From NCBI GenBank assembly GCA_037974665.1, contig CM075775.1:29889732-29953731 (forward strand): a stretch of 64,000 nt of DNA, in the 5' to 3' direction. Positions 44,711-57,600 of the stretch are shown in pieces. Position numbers and translations under genes: made by a program. Source of the DNA: Ehretia macrophylla. Lineage: Eukaryota > Streptophyta > Magnoliopsida > Boraginales > Ehretiaceae. A model generated the notes under the pieces. It was not told where the DNA came from. It worked only from the letters and a program-made list of their open reading frames with translations, and ran no database searches. The number at the start of each line of letters is the position of its first letter. The first letter of the stretch is position 1.

Positions 44711-46971
44711 AATATATGATCACTTTGACAAAAGAAAAAAGAAAGAAAAAATATTTTTTTAGTATCCAATTATTACTGTAAAAAATATTTTTTGACGTAG
44801 TAAAAAGTTAAAATGTGATACCATCTTTCTTTTTATCTTGATCTTGAGGATAGAGGGATTGTGATATTATTAGTAAATACTTGTGAATAATAAAGATTAT
44901 CAGGTTGTGGTATACTTTGCCCAAAAAAAAAAAAAGAAAGAAAATGGTTGGAGGTATACAATACATTCTAAAGTCTAAGCTTGATCGATTTTACCTTATT
45001 TTATTGTGGTATTTAGACTTTTGAGGATAACGTTTGTTCGCATAAGTGAAGTGTTATGCATTTTAGTGATTGGATTCTTAGGTATCATTAGCTATATGAA
45101 TTTTGAACATGAAATTTTTATTCTTGTAAGTAAAGAAGGATGTAATACCCAGTCAAATGCGAGTTAAAAAGAAACTAATAAATTGTTAAGGAAGATCAAT
45201 TTACCATAATTTTATATCGCGTTCAAACACATTTGAGTTGATATGTAATTTAAAATTTATTAGGAGTGATGGATAAGTTGAATTATATGATGATCAATAT
45301 ATTGTTGGAAAGCTCTATATGTTTAGTTTCTAATGATTCAAACGGTGTATCAATTAAATTTTTTTAAAAACCATTGTAAAGTGAGCTGTCTACGTGAGGG
45401 GACAAACTGAATTTTTGACGTTATATTATCACAAATGTGGCTTATTTCCAAATCTGAGGCCCATAAACAATTCAGCCAAAATTTCTGCATATCATAAGCG
45501 TGCACAGACAATTCAGCCAAATTTCTTCATATGATAAGCATGCACCCTGCACCCACGATTCAAAACAAAAGAAAAAGAATAGAAGCAAATGAGTCAGCTG
45601 GGTCCTGTTTTTGTTGCTGTCATTGAATTGGTTTTCAAGGGGTGACACGAATAAATTAATTGCAAGGATAAAGGAGGGGAAAGAAAGAGTCCATATTAAG
45701 AAAGAGAAGAATGCAAAGTGAAACTAGGAGAAGAAAAACACAATATTCTTACTCTAAAATTCCGGTCAAAAGTAAAAAAAAGTTGGGTTGGGCGGGTTCG
45801 ATCAAAAATATTATACTTACACACAAGACTACCTCTCTTTTTGAGAGCATAAACCTAAATTTTGGGTCTTTAAATCGGTAGAATGAAATCAAAGTAAAGG
45901 TTAGTATATGCATTTCACTATTTTATTTGCTTTGTGAAGTATCAGTTATATTTATATATAGGAACATGTATAGAATTATATATCAATCAACTACATAATT
46001 TAAAAAGGATGAAAAATTAACGAGATAAGTTGAAGAATACGGGCTATTAGAAGTTCTTACGATAGTTGGGGGTTTGAGAGTGATGAATTATGATTTGGGT
46101 CATGAGCATATGTTGTTTATACGGTGTCTAAGTTAAAATAAAAATATGTAAGGAAAAGCCTTTTTTTTTTTTTAACGGTAAAGGAAAAGTCAACATAAGC
46201 CGAAGTAATGAAAAAGGAATAAATATATATAAGCATAAAAGCAATGAAAGAAAAGTCAAAGAAGAACAGAAAATATCTACGAGGAAAAGAACGAAATTAA
46301 GGATCTGCAGGACAACTAAAAGTTGGCCATTGCCTTGACTTTGCAATTAAGCGCTAGAAAGTTTATAACTTAAGTAAAAGTCAATAAGCGTTAATTTCGG
46401 GCCTATAGACATTTTAAAGGTATTTTGGCCTTTATCTAAAGAAAAGGTTTGGAATCTTAATTTGATTATTTTAATATACCATTTTTTCATATTCTAAATT
46501 TTTATTGTTAATGTACTAGTTATTTATTGACCTCGTTATCATTCCTAATACTTTTTTTTCTTCGTATATCAGTTATTAAATATCTCTTTTTTATTGATTC
46601 CTAACTTTCTTTAATAATTGATTTACATACTTTGTTTGATATATTACCTTAGACTGTAATCGGGTCTTCGACTTTCATTTGGTGAATTAGCATGCGGAAT
46701 AATTTATTTTTATCTGTTTCGCTATTCCTCTAAGTGGCTAGCCATGTGTTTCCCCGTTATCAATAATATTATTTCTATTTTGATTTCTCGATCCACGCTA
46801 TAAGGTTGATTCGTCTGTCTCCTCTATTACTTTTAGGTCATAGCCCTCCTTACCACTCTCTATTACTTTTTGTTAATTTTCTTTTTCTATTATGTTTATG
46901 TTTTAGTTTTTTTTAGTCATATGTTTTAGTTTTTGGACAACAACATATTCACAAAATTTACAATCTAATTT
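44711..46971. other. AT-rich region with a possible LTR start at 45131
   Basis: TGTAATACCCAGTC at 45131 resembles the 5' end of chromovirus LTRs. A direct repeat (ACAATTCAGCCAAA units at 45470 and 45509) lies beyond it. No right end, primer site or coding domain was found, so it is unproven. No gene seen. Confidence 0.3.
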
Positions 46972-47337
46972 TTTTTTTTTTTGCTAGGAAAGCAAGGAGT
47001 TGTATTGATCCAAAAAAGTTGCAAAAGAAGTGCCCATAATAGCAAGCACTATACAATAATTCTCTCTAAATGTTTAATAAAACTACTATTTCTTAAGTTT
47101 CTATGTTTATATAGTTTGTGTTTGACATTAAAAGTAATTTTAAAAAAGAGTTGGTCCTCATTAAGTGCCACTCCATCATGATTCCTCCTATTCCTTTTTC
47201 CCCAGATGTGGAAGGCCGAAGCTTAGAGGAAAAGCTAATTGATTGCAATCTTTTGAGGAGCAGATGAATCACAATTGCGATTGACCCAAGTAGTAATATG
47301 GTCCCAACAGTGAAGGAAAGCAGGCCCCTTCAAAGCT
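46972..47337 (-). mobile_element. 5'-truncated L1-like LINE insertion with 15-bp TSD
   Basis: TTTACAATCTAATTT flanks both sides exactly (46957-46971 and 47338-47352). The T run at 46972-46982 is the poly(A) tail of a - strand insertion. The - strand encodes FHIWGKRNRRN near 47200, the C-terminal signature of plant L1 proteins. About 365 bp in total, a typical dead-on-arrival copy made by target-primed reverse transcription. Confidence 0.9.
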
Positions 47338-47352
47338 TTTACAATCTAATTT

Positions 47353-47881
47353 AAGCTTGCCGGCTTAGCTATTAGTTGTCGAGATCAGGACTTTGGCTAT
47401 CTTACGTTGAGCTGAATTAGGTTAGTCGGGTGTTGGTAAATAGCAGCAGAACTCGCAAGCTGAAGTGTGGTTTTCCATTTTTAATAGACTGTTGGATGCC
47501 CAAGACAATAAAATAAACAACAAATTATTATAATAAATGCTCAAGTTTAAGAATAGTCTGATGAATAGAGATATATGTAGATCTTTGAAATTTGAAAATA
47601 TCCTTAGATAGAATGAGGTGTTGTGTTATGCAGTTGTAATCTTCTTTTTTTTGTTGAATTTAATAAAATCTCTTTTCCTTTCCTAACAAAAAAAAAAAAA
47701 AAATGCTCACAAGTGATTTTAAAACTAGTATGACAATTCTTACTCCACTAAGCTAAATTCCTCACACCACATAGCTGTGTCGTTCTTACACCACACCGCT
47801 GCTGACATAAAAGAGATTTCTAGAATTACTACTATAATGGTGATTGCGAAGGTTCCAGAAAGGATAGTAAATTTCACATTA
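47353..47881. other. Intergenic, no gene seen
   Basis: A poly(A)-like run at 47689-47703. Nothing assigned. Confidence 0.5.
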
Positions 47882-47889
47882 TTCTAGAA

Positions 47890-48732
47890 TAGAGATGGTA
47901 ATAGATAGAATTTAAATTCAAATTCGATAAGTATTCGATTCGATTATAAAATTATTTACCAAATTGATGAAGTATCTATTAAGGTTTAGTTTTTACAAAT
48001 AGTTACCGACGGGTAGTTCGATAGAGTTTGATAATAGGAATTTTAAAAAACCTGAAATCTAATAACCGATTAGTAATATAGTAAAAATAAGTTAATAAAA
48101 ATATTTATATATTTACATACATATATAAATAATATATTATTTAAGAAAATATAATTTTTTAATATTGGTCTAAAAATAATAGTTGTGGGCAATAGCCCAA
48201 CTTTTATTATCAGTTGTTAACCCTCATAATTTATGTTTACCTATTTTTTTTTTTTATCTAATTCAAATAATACAATCACTCAATTATTGAATAATTCAAA
48301 CGAGAATGATAATTTACAATTGTGACAAGTACTTTATATATTTTTTTTCTTCAAGTTATTTCATATTATTATGAAATGATAATAACTTCTCATCATAAAG
48401 ATTTTGTTGAAATGTTTCTATTAAGTTTAAATTTATTTATAGACAAGAAATTTAATTTATTTTTTTAATCCATTGCAATTTGTCATTGTTTTAGAATTTC
48501 TTTTCTTTTCTTTTAAAAATCTTTTAAGTTTTTCTTTTAAAAAATTATTTTTGTATTCATTAACAGGTCGCGTCGAGTACCTGCGGGTTTTTAAATATTT
48601 AACAAGTTTGAATTTGGAAAGCAAAATTTAAAACCGACGGGTTTCCGTCACGGGTTTGGTAAAATATAATTTAAACGGGTTCAGAGTTGGTTTTATAAAT
48701 TTTAGCGGGTATCCGACCCGTTGTCATTCCTA
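47890..48732. mobile_element. hAT-like non-autonomous element, 8-bp TSD
   Basis: Perfect 8-bp flanks TTCTAGAA (47882-47889 and 48733-48740). Ends TAGAGATGGTAA and, reverse-complemented, TAGGAATGACAA form an imperfect inverted repeat of the TAGGGATGGCAA type. The interior is AT-rich with CGGGT and GACCCG words near the right end and no transposase frame. The palindromic target means the flanks alone are weaker evidence than usual. Confidence 0.7.
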
Positions 48733-48740
48733 TTCTAGAA

Positions 48741-50605
48741 AAGTCAAGTGTTGACTCTCTAGAAGTGTCAAGTGTTAACTCTCTAGAAGCAACCTAAACA
48801 ACTTAAGCCTGCAAGGCGATCTAGTACAGTAATCATTAATAAACTATCAATCTGCAAAAATTACGTCAGAGCATCTATATACAACGATCATCAGTTCACG
48901 TACAACTCCTGTAAGTAATACACAAGACTATTCTTTCCCACTTCCCTAAAAAATACAACTAATGCTGAACCGATTTCAAAAGTAACAAAGTCTATGTCTA
49001 GTACCTGGTACTTTTCTCCCTGATATTTCTCCCCACTTCCCTCTGCAAAGACAATTGAATAAAATGAGCAAAGAAAACTCATTAAGTAGAATACCATGTG
49101 AAAGACTTAGAGAAATCAATTAAGTATTTGGTATATAAAGCGTATTAAGCATGTGAATTAAGATCAGAACATCCTTGTACAGTTGTGATAATAAGCATAT
49201 AGACAACCATTGATAAAATATAATTAACCATTGATATTATGTACTGTGTTAATAATACAATACAATATAATACTATGTATTGCGTTAGCAATACAATGCA
49301 ATAACCATTAATCCAATAAAGAGGAGCTAGCTCTCCTGCCATGATAGTAACAATAACATTGTAGTATGCCTAAAGGCTAGTGACAACCATATATTGCACT
49401 CTGTCGCCTGAGTGTCACAGAGTACGACTAATGTGAACAAATAATATATTCAAAAAATAACTAATGATATAACAACAGTGAATCAATGTGTGTAAGGAGT
49501 ATATACATCGGATTGAAAAAAGAAGTATAAGTGTGTGATGGATATTTTACTTACCTCAATCCAAAGTTATAATGTAATAGAGTTTATTTTCTTTAATTAT
49601 ACTATCAGTTTAACCGGATGCTACAAATAACATTCTTACTTAAATTATGAAACATAAAAAGTTACAAATATTAGACTAACATTAAGCATACAAGTCATAT
49701 ACTCAATTACTTATGCCATGCTTATTTAGTTATTTTACCAAAGTTAACTTTCTACAACTACACAATTCAATTACTATATTTGTCAAATAAGACGAGACAA
49801 AAACATCATTTTCATTCATTTCAACATCATTTTCTACTCTTCCACTTTCTTACTTTTTCTTTCATTTTCTTTTTCTTTCACGATTCTATCTTTGTTGAAT
49901 ATCATATAACATCTCATGCAATAATTCTTCTTTTTTATGGAATAGACACGACAAAATCACCATTCACGTGGCCAAACTATCACCTTTCATATACACATAA
50001 ATATACACGAGTCTAAGCATATATAGACTATACCATATTATCTACTTAATTCATATACTTTACAAAACACAAACTATGGCTAACTATCACCACCTGCAAC
50101 TCATATAATCCCAAAGCTCATATGATATTCAATAACGATTTAGTCAATTACTTCATAAACCAATGTTATTATTCAAATTTGCACATACAAATGTAAGCAT
50201 ATATACCTAAACAAGTGAAGATAACAAAATATAGTTAAACTGATTTACCTACTAGAGTTCCAAGATGCTAGGACTTCAATTGCTTAGAGTTTAAAAGCTA
50301 AATTTACCATGATTTGCGTTGGGTTTTATTTGTTTTTTGGGTAGGGAAATCGAGTAGAGAGAAAGAGAGAGAGAGACAGAAAAGATGAGAGCTTGTTTTT
50401 ACTTGACTAAGGCTTAACCTTATCTCTTTAAGATATTTTGTTATGTTAGTCATTATAGGTTGATCCCAAATATTTTACTTACTTAAGAAAAGACCCCAAA
50501 CAAAGGCAAAATGATATTTAAATAAGTGTGTGGTGGCAAATATTTGGATATGTATGCATATGTGTAAGTATGAGGTGTGTGCCTATTTAGGGGGTATTAC
50601 ATTGC
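48741..50605 (-). other. Possible LTR remnant, AT-rich
   Basis: Reading the - strand, TGTAATACCCCCTAAATAGG at 50605 is a good chromovirus-type LTR start, and GA-rich leader-like sequence lies at 50340-50390. The other end was not located. Two GTCAAGTGTT repeats sit at 48745-48785. No gene seen. Confidence 0.35.
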
Positions 50606-52640
50606 AGGCCCCATTTTGCGAGTTCATTGTAAGTTGCTGCTCCATTTTTCTTTTCCTTCTCTACCATTTTTTTCGAAAGTTTATGTATTATTTTTAAGAA
50701 AAAAAAATTATGGACTCTCTTATTATTATTATTATTTTTTCCTGTCAATGTCCTCGCCTAATTGAATTTTAATTTCTCAATATCAAATTCCTTATTCTAG
50801 TGTTAGATATTTAACTCAATACCTTTCAATGTAGAAATACGATACTTTCAAAATTACGATGACAAATATTGTGTTAGAGCAGCTGAGCAACAGTAACATC
50901 ATTTATCGAATATTATAAGTAGAAGGATGAAAAATATCATTTTAAGGGCACTGGAACACTATGATCAACCACATAAGAACCAAAAGGGAGCGTATTCCTA
51001 TAGCCAAAAATCCAATTATTGAATTTTATATAACTTTTATACAATTTTTGTGACATTCCGCCCCACATCTCAATTCTATAAGAGATATTTGTTAAGTTTA
51101 AAATGGCTTAAATGTGTTACTGCTTTCAACAAGAATTTAATTATTTTAGACTAATTAACTAAATTTAATGTATTGATTGACCAATAGTTGAAACTTACTA
51201 ATATGCTCCTGATCCCATCCATCAGCACAACTTAACTAAATGTATGATTTTTAAATTTTGCAGCTCTTTTTTTGAAGTTTTTTCACTTTGTTCCTACACA
51301 TTCCGATAATTGAATAAATAAACAATGAGTTGCAAATGGCATAAATTAGTGTGAACATAATATGATAAAGTAAACTCTTAGACTTTTCTATACTTACCAC
51401 ATATGAAAAGGTGGACTTGTACTTATTTCGAAATCACAAATTATCTTGAAATGTGCTTAAATGATTCCTCGCAAAGGTTACGATGAAATAGCATCAAGAG
51501 CATCTTTACTTTCATTCCTCGCAAAGGTTATGATGTCGGGATTCAAATTTTCAGAATTTACTTATGTGTTGTTATTTATCATATCTGAATTAAAATAGAC
51601 GTACCAATTGAGGAACCTCACATAGAAGGACAAAACAATATCAGAAATACCTCAAAGATCATTCTGTGGTGAAAAATCAACAATACAACTTTCAACAAAA
51701 GGGCATTGAACAATTAGGGAATTACTGAACTAGTCAAGTGTACTTGTTTGATTCGATCATTTGAGTTTTTTCTATTTTTTCTTTGAAGCTCTGCTTTGTT
51801 GGCTGTCAAATGATGTCCTCAGTTGTACTTTGATTTTTCTTCAATAAAACATCATACTGAATTAACAAAAAAAAAAAACCATGAAATAGATATGTGCAAC
51901 AATGACATTTCCATTTCTAGATATAATATGTGCAATTTACTTGTCATGCCCTCAAATTTGCTAAGACAAACTCAGGGTCATGATATAATGAGCTTAAGAA
52001 GGTTACTCTTATTAAATACGGAAGACTCTGATATCATAATACAAAAAACTAATTTTCATGAAATTACTTATTAGAGCGGCTAAAACTCTTTAATTAAATC
52101 AAATAATACTTCTAAATACGAGAAGGTCACACTTTACAAATAATATTTTTTTTAAATTAACAATGTTCTCATAATACCATGTGATTGCAAAAATTGATTT
52201 CACAGGGTGGCTTTTAAATTCATATAGTCCTGACAGTTCAATAACTTGAACGTATGCACAAATATAATAAAATAATAAAATAAACGAAATAATGTCCAAT
52301 AAGAAGACCATCCGAAAAGAACTTCGAGATAATCTATATGATAAGTGCTATGAGGTGAAAACGAATACAAGGTCGTATACAAAGTAACTAAAAGTCTGAA
52401 TCAATATCAATGAGACTAATGGAAGTCCTGATAGATGAATATGACAATCAAGCGGTATGTGTTCAAAATGGGAACAGAGCTGAAGGACACTGTGGTAAAC
52501 CACAGCTACAGTATAGCTAAACCTATGATACGATGTAGTTAATAATGAAACAATGTGATAACCATTGATACAATGTATAATATTAGAAGAATCCAACTTA
52601 CCTCGAATCTAGTTTTAAATTAATTAGTGTATGCAATTGT
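50606..52640 (-). other. AT-rich, probable LTR-element debris
   Basis: TGTGACATTCCGCCCC at 51048 looks like the reversed 3' end of an LTR. On the - strand near 52035 TGATATCAGAGTC resembles a decayed tRNA-Met primer site (TGGTATCAGAGC). These fit a decayed - strand gypsy element but no coding domain could be read. Low certainty. Confidence 0.3.
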
Positions 52641-55600
52641 CTGCCTGAAGGGGGTAGTTATATGTATTAGTTTAGGGGAAGTGGAAGTGGCAGTGAGGGT
52701 CATTTTATTTGACTTTGAAGGGATTTGTCTGCTCGAATGGATAGATCTGTTTAGAGTTGTTTCACTGTTTCACTTGAGTGAAAGAGTCATATAGTATGTT
52801 GTGTGTTCTGCCCGAAAGGGAATATACAGTATACACTTTGAACTCTCATGAAGATGTTGCTATTGCAATTTATTCCCTTTAATTAAGTTGTTATTTCATA
52901 TTTCTATTACAGTTAGCAACATCATAGTGAATAATCAAAATCTTTAATTAAGATTCTAACTGGCAATGATTATCTTTCATTTATCATGCAATATGAGTGC
53001 TTCAAAAGTCGGTTTTATTATGAGGTATTTTTTAAGATAATTTCATTCAAAAGTGAATTTGAGATCCTTGAAGCCATTGAAGTTTTCCAGATTATAAAGA
53101 TATTTTAAGGTTGAGATACTATATTATAGTTGGAAGTGTCTTTTATTGACTCTTATTGCATGTATCGAGATTAAGATTTATTCCAATTGTGAAATTATAA
53201 AGATGTGCTTGGGTACTCCTTTTGGGGCATATAGTTATGGGATAAAATTACATGAGTACTTGATTTGTCTCTGGAGCTGTCATGTTTGGTAAAAAACTAT
53301 TAAGAGATATCAAGTTTGTTCATCTTGTAATTACAATGTTTTGCATATAATTATTTCCTTAAAATTGTTGAATATACCTCTGGTGAGTGAGAAGATATAT
53401 TTGTTAAAGTTATATGAAAATGAACTGTTGTAATTTAGGTTGTCTCATGATTGGGATATCGATGTCATCGACACATTATATTTACTTGTAGATGATTGTT
53501 CAAGTTTGACTATGTAGTGATTAATTAAAGTTTAAGTTAAAAGGTGTGCTTTCCCATATTAAAGTTGCATGCTTGGCTAGTTATATTTTAGTACTCCTTC
53601 TCAAGTTAGTTTTAATTATGTCATTACAATTTTTAAAGCTAAAATCACTTTATTTATTTGTCTCTTGCACAAATTTCCTATTTTGATGACATTACAAGAG
53701 TAGCATGGTTAGAGCAATATACTTTTGGTAAAGTAAAGTTGATAATATATATAAAGTCATTTTTAGTTTAATTGAAGGTTCTCCATGAGCAATGTTTGAA
53801 TGTGTGATTAAACTTGTCCAATACTATATAGGATTATAAGTTTGTCCTGGACCCTACAAATGGTTCTTACCATATCAGATTGTTCATTAAGGTTTACAAG
53901 ATTTCAATAAAGATTCTAGTACATTTAATTTTATCCCAATTGGACGATCTCTAGATTAAATTGGGTGACTTAGCCGAAGTGGGTTATCCATTATGGTTTA
54001 TGAGACATCCAAGAAGGATTCTGGGGTAGGTTACTTCTTGAAGTTATAATTCACTATTGCATACCCAAAGGTAGCTTCGAGGAGTATGAATGAATATGAA
54101 GGACCTTAAAGTAATTTTACCTTGGGAAACCTTTCTTGCCCAAAGATATTAGGTTTCTATGACTATTCTCTTGTAGAGACTTTAATATATATGTGACTTT
54201 GCTTAAAGGTGTTTATATGACACGACAAAGTCTCCAAAGATGACAAGTTTTTAACTAGAATGTTCAAGTTCCAAGCTTATATTATGTGCATTATTTTGTG
54301 CTTAATGGTAAGTTTGAGTTTATATTTAAAGTTATTATTATTATTATTATTGTACATATTATTTGCAAATTAGGGGGTCATGCGAGTTGACTATGCACAA
54401 TTATGATTGTTTTCAGTGCTTCTATTCTTTAGATTTATCTCTATTAAGCCTTTTTATATGGCAATTATATAGTTTTAAAGTATCAAATGTATTGCCTTGA
54501 ACAATGTTGTTTATTTAAAGGCTTTTATCCAAAGAATATAATGCAGATATTATTTCAAATACACATACATTAAGTTATCTTAATGCTAAAGGCTATTAAA
54601 TTTTTCTAAACATGTACTCATATTATGCATTTGAAATCTGTTTTTGGTATATCTGTTACCAGAGAATGCAGGTTAAGAGTTCAGCTTCCTAAAAGCTTCA
54701 TTGATATTTTCATCATAAATGAAACTTATTTCATGTTAAAAAATTTAATTTTTAAAGTGAAAGTTTCAAGTCATAAAGAATATAAAGTTTTAAAGTGACA
54801 AGTGCACTTTAGGGTCAGTGGGAGTAACATATTCATGAGGTCACATTCTCTAACATGTAAATGTGTATGTTTTTGTTAAGGAAGCTATAAAGTATCATGC
54901 TTAAAAGGGAGTTCATATATACTGTAGTTTTAATATGAGCATGATATATATATCTCATTTAAGCATTTGAGATAAACAAATTTTAGCTTATGTAATGCTT
55001 AAATCTTGTATAATATATCACCTACATACTATCTAGACTTGTGTAGTATAGTTGTATAACTTGGTTGTTGGATTTTTGCAATGATTCAATTCTTGAAGAT
55101 GATGAGTAGTAAAAATGCTATGGTTTTATTAAAAGGTGATTTAGAGATTGATTCTATGCTATATATAGGTGCTATAGGTACTAATAATCATAGATTGATA
55201 ATTGTGTGTCATTGGTTTGCTCGAGATTTGATTTAAAAAACAAAAATGGCTAAAATTTGAAAGGGGCTTTGCGTAAAAAGTGAATTCGGGTGCAATTGAA
55301 CGTTATAGATAGTGTTTATTAGGTGTGGTAATGCTTAATGTACTTTTATGACACCAAATTGGGGGTTAGTTTGGGTACTTGTTGTTCAAACGGACATCGA
55401 AGCCTTCGAGGCTTTTGTACTTAACCTAGTTAAAAACGGATTTTCTTAGCGTCCATTGCATTCTAAGGATAAGTCAAGGTTGGAGGTTTATAAATTGACT
55501 TATATGTTTTAAAGGCAATTGATTGATGCTATTTGTTCAACCTTGACATGCTCATATTCTTGAAGTGTTTCTTTATTTAGAGATGAAGTTTATAGAGTTT

Positions 55601-56701
55601 CTCTTTTATGAGAATGAAAAGTTCAAAACTTTTAAAGTTTAAAGATTACAATCATAATATATTTTCCGGAATTATAATGTCACTAAATAAAGCAGTTGTC
55701 ATTAAGTGCATGGGTGTTCATTGATTTTGAAATATTTGGTTAATGGGAGCATGATTTGTTTTGCTAAAGTGTTGATACATTATTATTATTTTCATATTCG
55801 GATATTGAGATATTTAAAGTTATCACTGTACTATTATTTATCTGAGCTAATAGTGATGATTGTGATTCAATCATATTATTATTACCTGCTTAATTATTTA
55901 CACAATTTGGATATGTTGGTGGGTTATAAAGGCATAAGCTGTGGAAATTTATTACCTACAAGTGTTTAAAGTATAACTGTATGTTTGGTATTGTTATGCA
56001 AGTGTAAGCACGTTATACACTCAAATTAGAGTGCACTGAATATTGTATATCCATACATTTTGGGAACTCATGTTTGAAGCTTTGTTAATGCTTCAATTGA
56101 AAGGCTTTAGGTTAGAAGCGTAAAGTGTAAATGTGCAGTTTATTTTTGAGTAATTTATAGTATATTAAAGTTTTGTTCCCATCATATTTAAGTTGTGATC
56201 ACCTGTTTTTTGTGTACACAGATAAAGTTATCGTGAGCTCACGCAGGTTTAAAGTTCATATCTCGAGATATAAAGTTAAAGGCTTCATTATTGAAGTGCC
56301 TTTGATTTAGAAGCATTAAAGGGGGTTCGTATACCCCAATAAAGTTTAAAGGCTTCTTATGAGGAAAAAGATGATCTAATCACATAAAGGGTCTTACAAG
56401 ACCACAAAGTGGCCGATTGTAGTTTGGCATGCTCATCATTATAGTTGGATCACATGTGCCAAAAACCACACTACACTTTACCACACCATGGAATCCATGT
56501 CGATGGGAGCATTAATATTTGTGATCATAGGAGTCCTATGCCGAAAGATGGTGTAACCACTATTATGGTTCGATATTGATGACTTGTTGGACTGGATTCT
56601 GGATTGAAACGTTTATATTTGTGGCCACTAAAGTTGTTTTCAGCCCGAGAGTCGTTTTTATAAAATAAAATGTTTTCAAAATATAAAACCAATCAGTGTT
56701 G
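52641..56701. other. 4-kb AT-rich stretch upstream of a copia LTR, unassigned
   Basis: No frame longer than about 90 codons. The right end, GGTCAAGTGGGAGAC, is polypurine-tract-like and abuts the LTR at 56716, so at least the last part should be the internal 3' region of a copia element. No protease, RT or integrase motif was readable. It could be a decayed body or a large non-autonomous (LARD-like) element. Confidence 0.4.
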
Positions 56702-56715
56702 GTCAAGTGGGAGAC

Positions 56716-57239
56716 TGTTAGAATTTTTTAGTTGTGGACTACCACTAATTGAGATATTTTCTTATTTCGAAAAACGGGTTGAGATTAACCAATAAAGCCC
56801 AAGACATATTTTACAGTGATCCACTTTAGTTGGGCATAGGTCCGTCTCATGAATATTTTTAATTAGTGGTATGGTATGTAAGATGTAGAGCCTGTTTTTA
56901 TTAGGGCATTTTGATGGGGGGGCCCAATACAGTTTTTAAGTTAGGCCCTCTCTCCCGTCCAGAATACTAATAGTCTATAAATAGACTATTAGAGTTGACT
57001 TTGTCCCATGAATAGCCACCATACAGAAGTTGGCGAGGGAGAGGGAGAGGGAGCCCCTAACTTAGACATGCCTACCATAACATGCCGCTAAAGGTTTTCT
57101 CGCAGAATTATCAAAAGGTTTCTTCATTGTAGCAAATTAAGAATTATGGCTTGAAGTTCAAGTAAGTTTTCTAATCTGGAATTCAACGTATTCATAATAG
57201 TATTTTATTTTTTGATATTAAATTCTGTAGAATCTAACA
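56716..57239 (+). repeat. Ty1/copia-type LTR (3' or solo)
   Basis: 524 bp with 7-bp inverted ends TGTTAGA and TCTAACA. It is preceded by the polypurine-like GTCAAGTGGGAGAC. A TATAAATA box at 56976-56983 lies in a near-palindrome (TAGTCTATAAATAGACTA). No matching 5' LTR was found in the window. Confidence 0.75.
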
Positions 57240-57357
57240 AACTTTTCCTTGTATTTTCTTTTATTTTACCATTCTTTTCTTCCTTTCTTTTTGTTAGCTA
57301 TTAAGGTCATCAATACTTACCAGTTACCCCAACTTTCCCAATGCTTGCATAACGCAC

Positions 57358-57600
57358 ATACACACATGGACCACCATCACTCACCAACTCGTCCACACAC
57401 CCAAGAATTACTTTCCTCATAACCCACTTCAATCATCTTCACCTACTCACAACTCACGTACAGATACACACACATGGCTACATAACACACGCACACCCAC
57501 TGATTCCTTCAAAAACAACTCACACCTTTACACACCTACACACGTGACTGATACACACACGAATCATCACTCATCACTCATCAATCATCACTCATCACTC
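57358..57600. repeat. CA-rich tract with ATCACTC repeats
   Basis: CACACA and CTCAC words throughout, ending in several CATCACTCATCA units (57565-57600). Simple-sequence origin; no gene. Confidence 0.65.
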
